DNA of 64,000 bases from Raffaelea ambrosiae (taxonomy: Eukaryota > Ascomycota > Sordariomycetes > Ophiostomatales > Ophiostomataceae). Shown here one piece after another: positions 1 to 12,220 of this stretch. Below the pieces are notes generated by a model. The model was not told the origin of the DNA, did not search any database, and saw nothing but the letters and a program-made list of their open reading frames with translations. Position numbers and translations under genes: made by a program. The DNA is taken from assembly GCA_002778195.1 (NCBI GenBank), contig PCDI01000008.1, forward strand, positions 395,639 through 459,638, given 5' to 3'. How positions within the stretch are numbered: position 1 is the stretch's first letter; each line of letters starts with the position of its first letter.

Positions 1-24
1 GGGGGGGGGGGGGGGGGGGGGGGG
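1..24. repeat. Poly-G run at the window edge
   Basis: Twenty-four consecutive G residues open the window and run straight into mixed sequence. A homopolymer this long at the first base is more typical of a contig end or a sequencing artefact than of biology, although a real G tract cannot be excluded. Confidence 0.85.
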
Positions 25-3000
25 TCGAAGGTGGGCAGACTAGGAAAAAGATAAAGGGAAAAGGGAAACGAGCAAAACGAAACGAGCAAAGCGAAACGAG
101 CAGAGGGAAACGAGCAGAGCGAGGGGGGAAACAAAACTGGAGAAACAAGCGGAAAAGAGCCTCCGGCATGGCGCGAGTGTCCAGGAACACCCACAGCCTT
201 GCGTGCCCGTTCACTTTGGCCCCGGCGGTCTGTCTACTCGTACTGCGTCTACAGTTGCTTGCCGTCTCCGCCCCTAACCGGTTTTGCATCCTTTCTGCGA
301 CTAGCGAGCGGGCTATCCTTGGTGCCTCTCTTTTTCAACTTTGCACCTTGCCCGCTTTGTCCTGCATGGGGTCGCATGCACTTCGGAGCACTGGGAACAA
401 TCGACAAATGGTATGGTGTCCTGCCCAAGCGGAATATGCCGCTTGATTCCACACCCTCTCGACAATTCTCTGTCTGTTGAGTGGTCAGTCGAGCGGTTGT
501 TGGTTTCGGTTCTTTGTGTTGGGCTTTTTGACCTGTCGCAAAACCCCAAAGCAAGGGAGCGCATTGATGAAAGGCGTGTCGAATAGGCAGGTTGCCCTCA
601 TCCCTGCGTCTGTAGTTTTTTTGTTTTTTGTTTTTACGTCCTTCTCCTTTTGGGCTCGGTAGCCAAGCCTCCCTGTCAAGCTTCCCTGTCCCCTTGTCTT
701 TCTGCCTGGCCGATTTGTTTTTGTTTGCCTTTGATCCTTACCATTTTCTATTCTTTTTTTTTTCGACCAACATCTTCACGGCTCGCACCCGAGACCGTCT
801 CGTGCGATGGATGTCAGATACAGTGCTTTGCTCACTCCCAGTCCCCAAAGTCTTGGCTCCGTCCGGGGCGGGTGTGAGAACTTTATCATAGGGCTGAAGG
901 CAAACCGTTTCGACATGACTATGGGCCAAATAGAGCCAAAACGGCGACCCGATTCTGCGGCAAGGTGTCAGACCAAAAAAAAAGAGGGAATAAAAGGAAA
1001 CAAATAAGACGAAATCAATCAATAATCTTCAGGCAGCCACAGGAGAAAACAAATAACACCACGCGTAAAACGGCAAGAAAAAAAAGAAAAGAAAAGAAGC
1101 CGAAGACAGAAAATCACTCGACTAAACGTCCCATGCCAGGCTGCCTGGCCAGGCAGCCACAAAAAGGAAGAAGCCAATAATAAAAGAAACTAAAGGAGAA
1201 GCACGCACCCGACGGAGAAGACGAACGACTGGGATTACCACATTTCACCAGGCTCCCTCCTTCTTTGCCTCTCGGGTCGACGCCAGTATTTTCAGCCGCA
1301 GAGCCAAGGACACACCTCAGCCAATTAGTGGACTGCGTACTCGTACGTGGACCAACAGGCCACGCCAGCGCAAGCCACCAACAATAGAGGACCCCAGAGG
1401 TCAGAACCTTTTATTTATTGATTGTTTCTGTATGTTTTTGGGGTGGTCTGGTAATTCTGATTCAGAACTCTCTTTTTTCGTCGGGTCCCTCCTCCCAAAA
1501 CAGAAGGAGAGAGGGGCCTGTCCGCTGTCTGATGTGAGCTGAGCGAAAAGGTATACAAGGTAACTACTATTATACATAGTAGTAGTTGGTCAGGCCAAGA
1601 ACAGCCACCAATGTTCCACCAAGTTTCCTCGCCTAGAAGCAAAAATCCCAGAAAGAAGAACAGGCCAGGCTAGGATCCGGGCCGTCCGCTTTTTGAGGAA
1701 GGAGCGACCAACGCCACAAAAAGGAACAGAAAGGCAGCCAGCCTGCCGAGCTATGGGCAGCGAGTGTGAAGCACGGACGGGGCAGAAAGTGCTGTTTGTG
1801 AACGGTCACTTCGTGGCGAGACCAAACCGCAAGCCAGCCGCATCGAAGGTCTAGCCTGGCTTGGCCCCCCCTCCCTCCTCCTCATCCTCGAGCAGGAAGG
1901 CTGCCAAAGTAGCATGAGGTGATGAACAGACCAGAGACGAGATAAGCAAAGTACCCGATACTCTGTGCAATCAGGGCAGCTCCTCAAAGGAACGCCAGAA
2001 GATGTCAAAAAGGAGGCCTTTGAAAAATCAAGGTGACATCAATGGAGACAGAGAGAGTTGATGCACACACGCCCTCCCTCTGATACCTCTCATGGCTTTT
2101 CTAGTTCTCTCGAGGCTCAGCATAAGGGGGGTGTCGATGCAGAAATGCCAGAACAAGGCCGACCGACTACTTCCGCCGTGCCATTACCGAGATTGAAGCC
2201 CTGAGTTTGTAGAGTTTTGCATGCAGAGACCCCCCCTCCTTTCTCTTATTTTTGGAGGGGGGGGGGCACCATTGGTGTTTGTCTGTTTTCCGTCTTCGGC
2301 TACGAATGAAGCTAAAAAAAGGGGGCAAACTCCTTCGCGTTGTTGACTCTCATCTGGTTGCTTTTACTTTCGACTCGTACTGGCTTTTTGCGCCGACTCG
2401 TCGTCAATACTAGACGAATGTCCATCTGCGGCGCAGCCCTGCCGGCCGGGACAAAGCCGCCAGAAACCGCATTGCACTTTATACGCTGGCGTGTTTGAAA
2501 AGTTGACACCGAGAGCCGAAAGGGGTTGGATGAGAGGGGCGAGCAGGAGGATCGATATCGGGTCTTTGTCTCTTTGCTACACTGAGCAACAGGGGATCGC
2601 AGCAGGAGCTTTCTCGCTGTGGGAACAAGCGGGAGATACGACAACGCATACTCGTAGATGCAAAGGGGTCTCACAGGTCTGGTCAGGAGGGGAGGGCGGG
2701 TTGACAAGTCCAGGCCAGCCAGCCCGTAAAAGAAGCCAAAAAGAAATAGAAGAGCACCATCCTCTTCATGCCCCCCTGTATTACGTCTTTGATCTGCAGC
2801 ATGAACCGAAAAAAGTTACAAAGTAAAAAATAGCTGATTGTTTTTTGTTTGTTGGTACAGTTGACATACAAGAAGATGAAGAAAAGACAAAATAAAGACA
2901 AAAAGAACCCTTCCGACGTTTGACGTTCCACCCCTTGTTTTTATTTTTTCAGTTCAACGACAATGACTTTAACAAAAAAAAAAGAGAACACAAGAAGGAG

Positions 3001-3392
3001 AAAGCGAAAACGATAGCGGAACCAAAGCAGAGAAAATGGAAAAAAAAGAAAAAGGAAAAAAAGAAAAAAAGACCAGCGATTGTAATGTGCGTAACACAGG
3101 AAGGATAAACAACATCCCACAATGCGCGTGAGGGAAAGAGGGAAAGAGGGGGAAAATAAACCCAGAGAATCCTTCCTTGTTCTTCAAAGGGTCTCCGCCC
3201 CTTCCTCTTAGCTCGGACCCCATCCTACAGAGCACACTCCAGAAGGGGCCCAGAAAAGGGCCCCCCCCCCTTTCGAGCGCCGCAGGATCACCGAGCTCCG
3301 ACAAGGCAGAGAAGAAGAAGCAAAAGTCTCGGGCGGACTGTTGGGACTCCTTGCTCAGTCGGGCCAGCTTCATTCAGTCAACCCCTCTTTTC
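25..3392. other. Non-coding stretch downstream of MLP1
   Basis: I see no supportable gene here. Both strands carry only short reading frames with no family resemblance and biased, low-complexity composition (T-rich 600-780, A-rich 960-1190 and 2940-3080). It holds a 14-bp tandem repeat near the start, three TACTCGTA motifs (235, 1338, 2649) and one TACATAGTAG (1573). The A/G-rich part next to 3393 probably includes the 3' untranslated region of the minus-strand nucleoporin gene. Confidence 0.6.
64..119. repeat. 14-bp tandem repeat, four units
   Basis: Four head-to-tail units of GGAAACGAGCAAAA type, differing at one to three positions (64-77, 78-91, 92-105, 106-119). A related doublet, ACGAGCGAAGCGAGGA, lies in P450 intron 1 at 30326 and 30350. 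Confidence 0.8.
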
Positions 3393-6300
3393 TCAGTGCC
3401 CCTGACCCTGATTTTGTCCCTGACCGCCGCCGCGCATCCGCTTCGCCCCGCCCGCACCGCCTTCGCCGCCGTCGTTGTTGCGTGGCCGCTTGTTGCCCGG
3501 ATTGAACGAGTCGGCACCCGGGTTCAGGCCAGCATTGTTGTTGTTGTTGTTGGCTCCGCCTCCTCCTCCGGCATTGCCGCCTCCGCGGCCGATGCCGCCG
3601 CCACCCCGGCCGCGTCCACGAGGCGCCTGGTAAACGCCGCCACGGCCGCCACCAGCACCACCGCCGCCGCGGTTGTGGCCACCTCCGCGGCCACCACCGG
3701 GTACGGGGATGCCGCTGCGCTGCTGCTGCTGCTGCTGCTGATGTTGTTGTTGCTGTTGCTGCTGTTGCGGACGCTGCTGTTGATGTTGCTGTTGTTGCTG
3801 CTGCTGCGGCGGTTGGTTGCCCGCAAAGGGATTGGCCAGATTGGGCGGTCCTTGGCCCGGCTTGCCGCTGAACGGGTTGGCCACCGTCGGCTTGGCAGGC
3901 AGACCCGAGCCAGCAACAGGTGCGGGTGCGGGCGTAGGCGTAGACGCTGCCTGTGGTGGCACGGCGGGTGTGGTCGCTTGCGCTGCTGCTGCTGCTGCTG
4001 GGTGTTTCATGTTAGTTTGCTTTGTTCCTCATTGCCTCTTCGTAAAGCCCGTATAGACTGGCACAACTTGGTCAAGACGTACCTCCTGCACCTGTGGCGG
4101 GCGTGCCCGGCATTGATTGCCGTTGCTGCTGCTGCTGCTGCTGCTGCTGTTGTTGGGGAGTTGCGGGCGTGGCCGGCTGTGCTGGCGCGGGCCGGGCATC
4201 TTTGGCAATGTTCCAGACCTCGCCGACGGGCCGCTGCGGCGTCTGCTGCGCGGCCGTCGAGACCACCTCGATCTTGGCATTGGCGACCTTGAGCTTGTTC
4301 TCGGCCATGTTAATGCGCAAGGACGACTTCTTCTCGGCCATCATCTGCCCGGTCTCGCGCGCCGACGCAATCTTGGCCTCGTACTCGCCCTTGACCACCT
4401 GCTCGACCTCCTCGCGCACCTTTTTCGACTCGGCGTCAATCTTCTTCTTGATGTTGGCCGTCACGATGCTGCGGATCGTCGGGTTGTTTGCCAGCAGCTC
4501 GCGCGTCTCCGCGTCGCCCAGCTTCGACACGTCCACGGGCGTGCCAGGAACACCACCGCCACCTGCTGTCGTCGGCGTCGGCGGAGGCTCCGTCTTGGCC
4601 GGTGTCGAGGGGGCCGCCGCGGCCGCCCCCTCGTTGGTGGCAGCAGTGGCGGTGCTGTCGGTACCACCTGACGCTGCTGCTGACGCCTTCTGCTCGGCCA
4701 GCCAGATCTTCTTGTCCTGCTCCAGCCGCAGCTGCATCTCCGCCTGCAGCTTCTCCTTGCTCTCCTTGAGGTCCTGTTCCGCCTTCTCCTTGGCGTCCTT
4801 GAGCCGCCGGTTGAGCGCGTCCTTCATCTTGTCTGACCGCTCCTTGAGAATCGTCTGGATGTTCTCCTCCACCTCCTTGGCCTTTTGCTCAAACTCGGCT
4901 GCCTTGGCCTCGGCGGCTGCCACCTTCTGCTCAAGCGCCTGCTTCTCGGCATCCGAGAGGAGGCCCGTTGCTGCTGCGGCAGGGGCTTCCGCGGACACCG
5001 CGGTGGGCACGCCGTTGACTGCTGCCGCCGCTGCCGGAGCCGGGACGTCACCGTTCGTAGCTTGCGGCTGCTGCTGCTGCAGCTGCTGCAGCTGGGCCAG
5101 CGCCTGGTCCTTCTCGTAGATGGCAGAGTCGAGCTGCTCGCGCAGCGTCTCCAGCTCCCGGTCGACGACCGCCTTCTCCGCCCGGACAGTCTCGAGCTCG
5201 CCGCGCAGTTGGGCGACTTCTTGCGGCAAAGCGCCCGCCGTCGGATCCTCGCCCGCGTTGGCTGCGTTGGCCGCGTTGGCTGCGGCTGCTGGTTGTTGTT
5301 GCTGTTGCTGCTGTGGTTCGACGGGAGCAGCAGCAGCAGCGGCAGCGGCAGCAGCAGCGGCTGACTGGGCGGCTGACTGAGCAGCTGCCGCGTGCACCTG
5401 TTGCGTGAGTGCCTCCACCCGTCCTTCGAGCGCCGTCTTGGCCGTCTGGGCCGCCTCGAGCTCCCGCTGGACGGCAGCCACCTGCGCTGTCGTCGTGTTG
5501 ACCTGCTCCTGCAGCTCGTTCTTCTGGCCGGTGACCTCGCGGATCTGCGCGCCTTGCTGCCGCGCCTTCTCCTTGGCCTGCTCGATGAGCTTCTGCCGGC
5601 TCTCGCGCCACTGGTTGCGGTCCGCCTCGAGCGTCGCCTCGAGCTCCTGGATCTTTTGGCGCAGCACGCCCTCCGCCTCCTGCAGGGCCGTGCGCTCGGC
5701 CTCGAGGTCCGTGATGGTCTGCTTGAGCTGGTCCATCTCGCTCGGGTCCACGCGGCCGTACTTGGTGAGAATGCTCTCGGTGCGCTTCTGCCACCGCTCG
5801 CGGTCCTCCGTGATCTGCTTGACCTCCTCGTCCATGAACAGCTTCTGGTTCTCCAGCTCCGCCACGCGCTGCTCCAGCGGCTGGATCTGCGCGTGCAGCT
5901 CCGTGATGCGCGCCTCCTTCTGCGCCAGCTGCACCTGCGCGTGCTGGTTGTCGTTGCGCAGCGTCACGTTGCTCTCGCGGATCAGGTTCAGCTCGTTGAG
6001 CTTCTCCATCAGCTCCTTGTGCGACTGCGACGACCGGCTGACGTCCGCCTGCGACCGCCGCTCCTGCTCCAGCTTCAGCCGCGCCTCGTCCAGCTGCGTC
6101 TGCGCATAGTCCAGCTTCTGCTGCATCCGCTGGTTCTCCTGCAGCTTCAGGTTGTACTGCACTTCCAAAATCTCCTTCTCGCGCCGCAGGTAGCTGTTCA
6201 GCTCCCGCAGACCTTCCGTCGCCGTGTCCGTGACAGCCGACGGCACGGCCGCACCCGTAGCCGAGCCGTCGTCGCCGGTCGCACCCATAGACGCCCGGCT

Positions 6301-9300
6301 CTGCTGCAGGCTCGAAATCTGCGCCGTGACGGCCTCGAGCTGCTCGCCCAGCAGCTTGTTCTGTGCGTTGGTGTCGTCGCGCCGCGCCTTGACCTCCGCC
6401 AGCTCCTGCTCGAACTGCTGCCGCCGCTCTTCCCACGACGCCTCGCTCTGCGCCAGCGTCAGCTTGGCCGAGTCGGCCTCCGCCCGCATCGACGCTGCCT
6501 CCGTCCGGAGCTGGTTGTGCTCCGCCCGCAGCGCCTGCAGCAACTTCGCCGCCTCGGCGTGCTTGACCAGCTCCAGCTCGTAGTCCTTCTGCGCCTTGGC
6601 CGCAATGTCGGCCTGTGCGCGGAGGTCGGACTGGTGGTACTTCTTCTCGTCCTTGTACCGCTCCTCGGCGTCGCGGAGCCGCGTGATCTCCGACTCCAGG
6701 ATGCGCTTCTCGTCCTCAAACTTGCGTCCGAGCTCTGCCTGCGAGTCGCGCAGCGTGTTGAGCTCGCCGTTCGAGTTGGCCAGCTCCGACGACAGATCCT
6801 CCACGCGCTGCTCGAGCTCCTTGATGCGCGCGTCCTTGTTCTCCAGCGCCGCGTCCATCTCCTGCCGGTACTGCTCCTGTGCTTCGTTGAGGCTGTTGAG
6901 GTCCTCTTCCGCCGACTGCGCAATGTCCTTGTACGTCGCCGCCTCCGCCTTGGCGCTCTCGAGCTCCGACTGTGCCAGCTCCAGGTCGCGCTTGAGGTCG
7001 GCGACCTCGCCTTCCAGCTCTTGCACACGCGCAGCGTCGCTTTCTTCCGCCTCGGCATCGGCATCGTCCTGCTGTTGCTGTTGCGCCGGCGTTCTTGGTG
7101 TCGGGCGGGGCTGCAGTCTCTGGGTGCGCTCCTCGGCATTGCGGAGCTCGATCGTGAGTTCGTTCACCCGGGCTTGCAGGTGGTCGCGGGTGGTCTTGGT
7201 GGCCACCAGCTCCTCCTTGCTCTGGGAGATGCTGGCCATGAGGTCGTCGATGCGCTTCTGTGCCTGCTGCGCGTCGTACTCCTTGCGCAGCTGCAGCTTC
7301 TTGGCGTCTTCGACTTCGTCTGTGAGCTTCCGCTTCGTCGTCGTCAGCTCAGACGCGAGGTTGTCGATCTGGGTCTGCAGACGCCGCTTCGTCTCAGACT
7401 CGGAGAGCTCGCGCTCGTTCAGCAGGCTTTGCTGCGAGGCCAACAGGCTGTTGAGGCGCGACTTGTCCTGGTTCAGGGCTTCGTTGTCCTGGGCGAGCCG
7501 GTCCTGGATGCCCTTCCAGAGAGACTTCTCCGCCTTGAGGTTGGCGTTCTCGTTGCGCATGCTCTCGAGAACACTCCGCACTTCGACCAGGTCGATAGCC
7601 ACTTGTTGCGTGCGGATGTCCTGCTTGGCGTACGACTCGGACAGGGATTGGTTCTTCTCCTGCAGAGCCTTGTTGTCCGTCTCCAGGGCGGCATAGTTCG
7701 ACTTGAGGATCTCATACCGCTCTGAGGCAAGGGTCAGCTGGCTGTTGAGGCGTGCAACCTCGGAATGCAGGGAGCTCCTCTCGTTCGACAGCTTCTCGAC
7801 CTGGGCGCGTATCGTCTGTCGGTCCACGCCCTGTTCGCTGCGGTAGGCGTCAAAGTTGTTCTGCAGCTCGCGGAGAGCAATCGTCAGGTCCGACTCGTCG
7901 ACGGTCGAGTTCCGCTCAATGCTCGCAAGCACCTCGCGGTTGCCATCCGCAGACTGGCCGTCCGCGCCACCAATGGCCGAGCTGATCTCGGCAAGGCTGG
8001 CCTTTTGCTGGAGCATGCGACGGAACATGTCTCGCTCCGCCATGTAGCTCTTCATCCGGACCGTCACCGATTTTGACTCGTCCTGCAGGCGCGAGACCAG
8101 GTCCCGCAGGTTCTTCAGCTCGGCCTGGTCGCGCTCCAGTTGTTGCTTGTCTTCCGAGGCTGCGTCGCTCTCCAGCTTGCCGGCCAGCTCCCGTGTTATC
8201 CGGAGAAGCTCGGCATTCTGCTCCTGCAGTTCCTTGATGTCCTTGAAGGCAACAAAACGTTCAGAGATAAACTGCTGCGTGTCAGACATGTCGTCCAGGG
8301 CCCCTTCCGCAACCTGGCCCTTCTGTAGGCGCTCAAACTGTTCCACCTCTTCCGTGCTCAGCTCGTCCAGGCCCTTCTCGCGGGCCTGGAGGTTGAACAC
8401 CAGCAGCTGGATCTGCGTGCTGAGATCGCGAAGCTGGGAACGGAGGATCTCGATCTCGGCTTGAGCGGTGATGCTCGATGCCTCGGCCTTCTTAGCAGCC
8501 TTCTTCGCTACATCGCGCTCGGCGAAGCTCTCCTCGCAGAGGCGGGAGATCTGCACGTTCTCGCTCCGTAGGCGTTCGGCTTCTTCTTGGAGGTCGGCAA
8601 TTTCGGGGCTCTTGGCCTCCAGGGCACTCATCATCTCGTCCAGCTCCTGCGACAGCTGCTGTGTCCGTTTCCGCTCCCGCGCGAGCTCGCCCTTGGTCTT
8701 GTACAGCTCCTCCATCGCCTGTGCCGCCGTGATGCTCGACTTGCCACGCAGCACCGAGCCCGGCGTGCCAAACGGCGATGCGGCGCGCAGGAGACCACCA
8801 TTCGCGCGTGGTGTTTGGGGAGCCGAGCCAGGATGCACGTTCACAGCCGGGACAGGGCTGGAAATCATGGCCTGCAGCCGCTCCACTTCCAGCTCGAGCT
8901 CGGGAATGCGCTCCTCCGCCTGCTTTAGGTCTTCTCGGACCTGCTCCATCTCGTGGCGCACCCGGCGCACCTCATCTTCGGATTCGTCCTTGACCTGCTC
9001 CAGGCGCAGCTCCACCTCGCGTAGTCGGTTGCGGTGTGTTTCGGTCTGTTGCTCCTTGAGCTCGACGAGGCGGTTAGACGATTCGAGTTCGGCGCGGAAG
9101 CTCTCCTCGCTGCGCGCGGCGGCTTCCTGCAGCTGTTGGACTTTGGCGAGCGCTTCGTCAGCCTTGCGCTGGGCGTCTTCGAGGCGCGTGCGCAGCTGCT
9201 TTTCGGTGCGGGTGAGGGCCTCGACGTTCGACTGGGCCTCGTCGTTCTGGCGCTGGAGCTCGGCGATGCGCGCACCCTTCTCCTTTCGGAACTTGAGCGA

Positions 9301-10049
9301 CTCCTCGCTCTTGGTCTTCAGCTCGTTCTCAAACCACTCGATGTTGCGCCGTGCGAAGTCGAGCTCCTGCTGCAGCGACTGCTCGCGGAATTTGGCGCTG
9401 CTGGCAGCAGTCTGCGCGGTCTGGACAGCCTGCTGCAGAGATGTGATCTCCTGGCTGAGCTTCAGGCTCTTCTGGTGTTGGGTCTGCAGCTCCTCCGCCA
9501 GCTCGGCGTTCGCAGTCGTTTTCGATTCGAGGATAGCCAGTGTGTCGCGGTTCGAAGCTTCGAGAGAGGCGTTGCGGCTGGTGAGTCGTTCGATTTCGCC
9601 CTGTGCGTTGGAGCCAGATGACTTGGAGGACTGGACTTCATTTTCGAGGGTCTGTCGCTTGGTTTCTGCAGATCGCACGAAAATTAGCACAGAGAACAGC
9701 AGAGACATGGAAACGCACGGAAAAAGGACAAGTGTCGGCCCAGAAGATGATGCGCACCTTCGTCTTGAAGCTTCCGCCTGAGCTCTTCCACCTCTTTTTG
9801 GCTGGCTTCAGCCGTGCTCTTGAAAGAATCGCTTCTCGCCTCGGAGCTGCGCACGGCACTCTCGAGCTCAATGTCGACCTTGAGCTTCTCGGCGTAGAGG
9901 TTGTCGAACTCATGCGCCTTGGCGGCAACAGCTTCGAGGATGGCCTTGACGAGGTCGACGGTCGGCTCGGTCACGGCAGTCGAAATGGTCGTTTCTGGCA
10001 CGCCCAGGTGCGTGGACAAGTAGCCCACGTCCACGGCAGCCGCCGCCAT
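3393..10049 (-). CDS. MLP1: Nuclear pore basket protein, Mlp1/TPR family
   Basis: This encodes the filament-forming scaffold of the nuclear basket, which in the family anchors mRNA export and quality-control factors at the pore. Three exons join in frame: 10049-9758, 9665-4083 and 3997-3393, giving 2159 residues, close to fungal and animal relatives. Almost all of exon 2 is heptad-patterned coiled coil (about residues 60-1650). A conserved C-terminal block follows (about 1815-1930, including the stretch LLANNPTIRSIV). The last exon encodes a Gln-rich then Arg/Gly/Asn-rich tail ending in NKRPR and KRMRGGG, a likely nuclear-localising, RNA-contacting tail. Introns are 92 and 85 bp with GTGCGC/CTGCAG and GTACGT/CACCCAG ends; a CTAAC branch site lies just before the second acceptor. 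The start at 10049 gives MAAAAVDVGY. The gene is divergent from TRM7 across 839 bp. CAG-repeat tracts near 3720-3812 and 4120-4157 make the protein length likely to vary between strains. Confidence 0.95.
3718..3812. repeat. CAG/CAA microsatellite in the MLP1 tail (poly-Gln)
   Basis: On the minus strand this is a run of CAG and CAA codons with rare His, Arg and Pro codons, giving nearly pure polyglutamine interrupted by QHQQQ and RPQQQ. It lies inside exon 3 of MLP1. Confidence 0.85.
4120..4157. repeat. CAG microsatellite at the end of MLP1 exon 2
   Basis: This is a second glutamine-codon run, mostly CAG on the minus strand, encoding about a dozen Gln between an Ala/Pro-rich linker and the exon 2 donor at 4083. 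Confidence 0.85.
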
Positions 10050-10888
10050 CGTGAAAAGCGGTTCCAAAGGGGCAATATACGGATGCGACGACGAATGAAT
10101 CAATAGAACTCGGTTGTGCGGTGTGTGTGGCACGGGGGAGGGAAGAAACAACAGCTGTTCTGAAGCTCTAAAGACCTTCCATCAAGAAAATCCCTGTGTC
10201 GTTATCGCGGGTGAATAGCTTCGGCGCGTAGAGTGAGTGGGAAATGGGATTCCAAGCAGCTGTGGCCGACTCAGCAAACACTAGTTCTGCCAGGCTTGGT
10301 GTCGCAGGGTCGTGATTCGATCGTTGTCGCGATTGCTGCTTTGCGCAATCTTCTCCTGCGCCCTCCTCTTTTCCTTTGTTTGTATATTTTTGGTTGCCGC
10401 TGTTTTCAGTAGCTGAGGCCGCTGGCAAAGAGTAGGCTAGGTGACAGTGAGAACTTTGACCAATAAACGCGCGTTATTAATATGGGCCACGTCATGTGGG
10501 CCCTTACCCCTTACGCATGAGTCACGTGGAACATGTCATCACCGACTCGATCGCAGGGCAATTGCCTTCAACCGCAGCGCGTGGTAGACATGTAAAGGTG
10601 AGCGATTCGTGTGATTCAGACCCGGGAACATTGTATTGATAGCCGTCTTGTGAAAGACCGCTTTGCATCTACGTTATGACCATATCAAGGTGAAACTTGA
10701 ATGATAAAAGCAATATCATAAGAACATCACGTGCTTGGCGTATACAAATCTTTCTGTGGCTAGTACACATATCATTATGTACCTGTATTTGATAGGCTAA
10801 GGCCCAAAATGGGTCGCCTGGTGAAAACCCTGAGTTTCCGACCTCTACATTCAAGATTCCCGGCCGTGTTAACCTGCCACCACTCGCA
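10050..10888. promoter_or_regulatory. Shared divergent promoter region MLP1/TRM7
   Basis: This 839-bp interval lies between two outward-facing start codons. It holds two CACGTG E-boxes (10523-10528 and 10728-10733) of the Cbf1/bHLH type, and an AT-rich stretch from about 10660 to 10800 nearer TRM7. No other gene is visible. Confidence 0.6.
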
Positions 10889-12093
10889 ATGGGCAAATCA
10901 TCTAAGGACAAGCGTGATGCTTACTACAGACTTGCAAAGGAGCAGGGCTGGCGTGCCAGGAGTGCTTTCAAGCTCTTGCAGCTGGACGAAGGTAGGAGGT
11001 TTTCGGTTGCGTGGTCTTTGGTGAAGTAGAGATGAGGCAAGCAGACATTGACTGGATTTGCTTAGAATTTGATCTATTCTCGGGTGTCACTCGTGTAGTG
11101 GACCTCTGTGCTGCACCGGGAAGCTGGTCCCAGGTGCTGTCCCGTGTTCTCATCAAGGGCGAGAAGTTCGGCCGCACCGCATGGCAAGACCGGGAAGCTC
11201 TCGTGCGGCAGCAGATGCTGGGCATGCTGAAGACAGACACCGCCGTCTCCACTGCCGCTGTTCCTGAAGAGAAGAATTCTGAGTCTCCACGACGCACAGG
11301 AGACAACGTCAAGATCGTTGCCATTGACCTGCAGCCTATCAGTCCCTTGCCGGGCATCGTCACGCTGCGGGCCGACATCACACACCCAGCCACCGTGCCA
11401 CTGCTTCTCAAGGCCTTGGACCCGGGCTACCAGTCATCCTCAGAAAATGTGGCCAGCAACCCGGTGGACCTTGTACTCAGTGACGGTGCCCCTGACGTCA
11501 CGGGCCTGCACGACCTCGACATGTACGTGCAGTCCCAGCTGCTGTTTGCCGCCCTCAACCTGGCGCTGTGCGTGCTCAAGCCCGGCGGCAAATTTGTGGC
11601 CAAGATCTTCCGCGGCCGCAATGTGGACCTCCTGTTTGCCCAGCTCAAGCTGTTCTTCACGCGTGTAGTCGTGGCCAAGCCGCGATCGTCGCGGGCAAGC
11701 AGCGTTGAAGCGTTTATTGTGTGTCTCGATTTCCAGCCGCCAGCAGGATTCAAGGCCAGCTTGGAGAAGCCTCTGGGGGTAGCGGACTACGAGAGCACCG
11801 CCGCTGCCACTAGGAGCGAAGATACGACGCCGTTGCCTCCATTAGACGATGCCGAAGAAATTGAGTATGAGGACCTTACATCTTCAACAGCACCCGGCAG
11901 CGCACGTTGGATCGCGCCGTTTGTGGCCTGTGGCGACCTGTCAGCTTTTGACTCGGATGCATCGTACAAGCTGCCAGACGACCATGTGTCACTGGATCCC
12001 GTGCAGCCGCCGACAGCACCGCCCTACAAGCGGGCCCTGGAGATGCGCAAAGCGGCTGGGGGTGCCTACGGCAAGACGACTACGAGAAGCTAG
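10889..12093 (+). CDS. TRM7: tRNA 2'-O-ribose methyltransferase, Trm7/FTSJ1
   Basis: The family uses SAM to methylate the 2'-OH of anticodon-loop residues 32 and 34 of certain tRNAs, working with Trm732 and Trm734 partners in yeast. Two exons, 10889-10991 and 11066-12093, give 376 residues. The short first exon supplies the diagnostic N-terminus MGKSSKDKRDAYYRLAKEQG, and the 74-bp intron ends in CTTAG. The SAM-binding loop VVDLCAAPGSW lies at about residues 45-55. The RrmJ/FtsJ catalytic tetrad reads K28, D174 (LSDGAPD), K214 (GGKFVAKIF) and E249 (SVEAF), all intact. A fungal-style insertion follows the SAM loop (about residues 80-115), and the acidic C-terminal third beyond about 265 looks disordered. 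The stop is 127 bp from that of the converging GNAT gene. Confidence 0.96.
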
Positions 12094-12220
12094 GTACAGG
12101 ACCAGCGGTGGTCAGAAGCATACAAAACCATTCGACAATAGAACATAAAAAAAGTCAAAAAAAAGCCAAAAAAGCCAAAAAAAAATCTATTGGAGGGGTG
12201 GGTTGGCATTCAAGTGTCTA

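Noticed and set aside
2312..2707. 131-codon minus-strand frame near the left end
   Set aside because: Mixed Arg/Ser/Pro text without a domain; flanks are non-coding.
5392..7725. 777-codon plus-strand frame
   Set aside because: It is antisense to MLP1 exon 2. Its Leu/Arg-rich composition is the mirror of coiled-coil Glu/Gln codons with GC-rich third positions.
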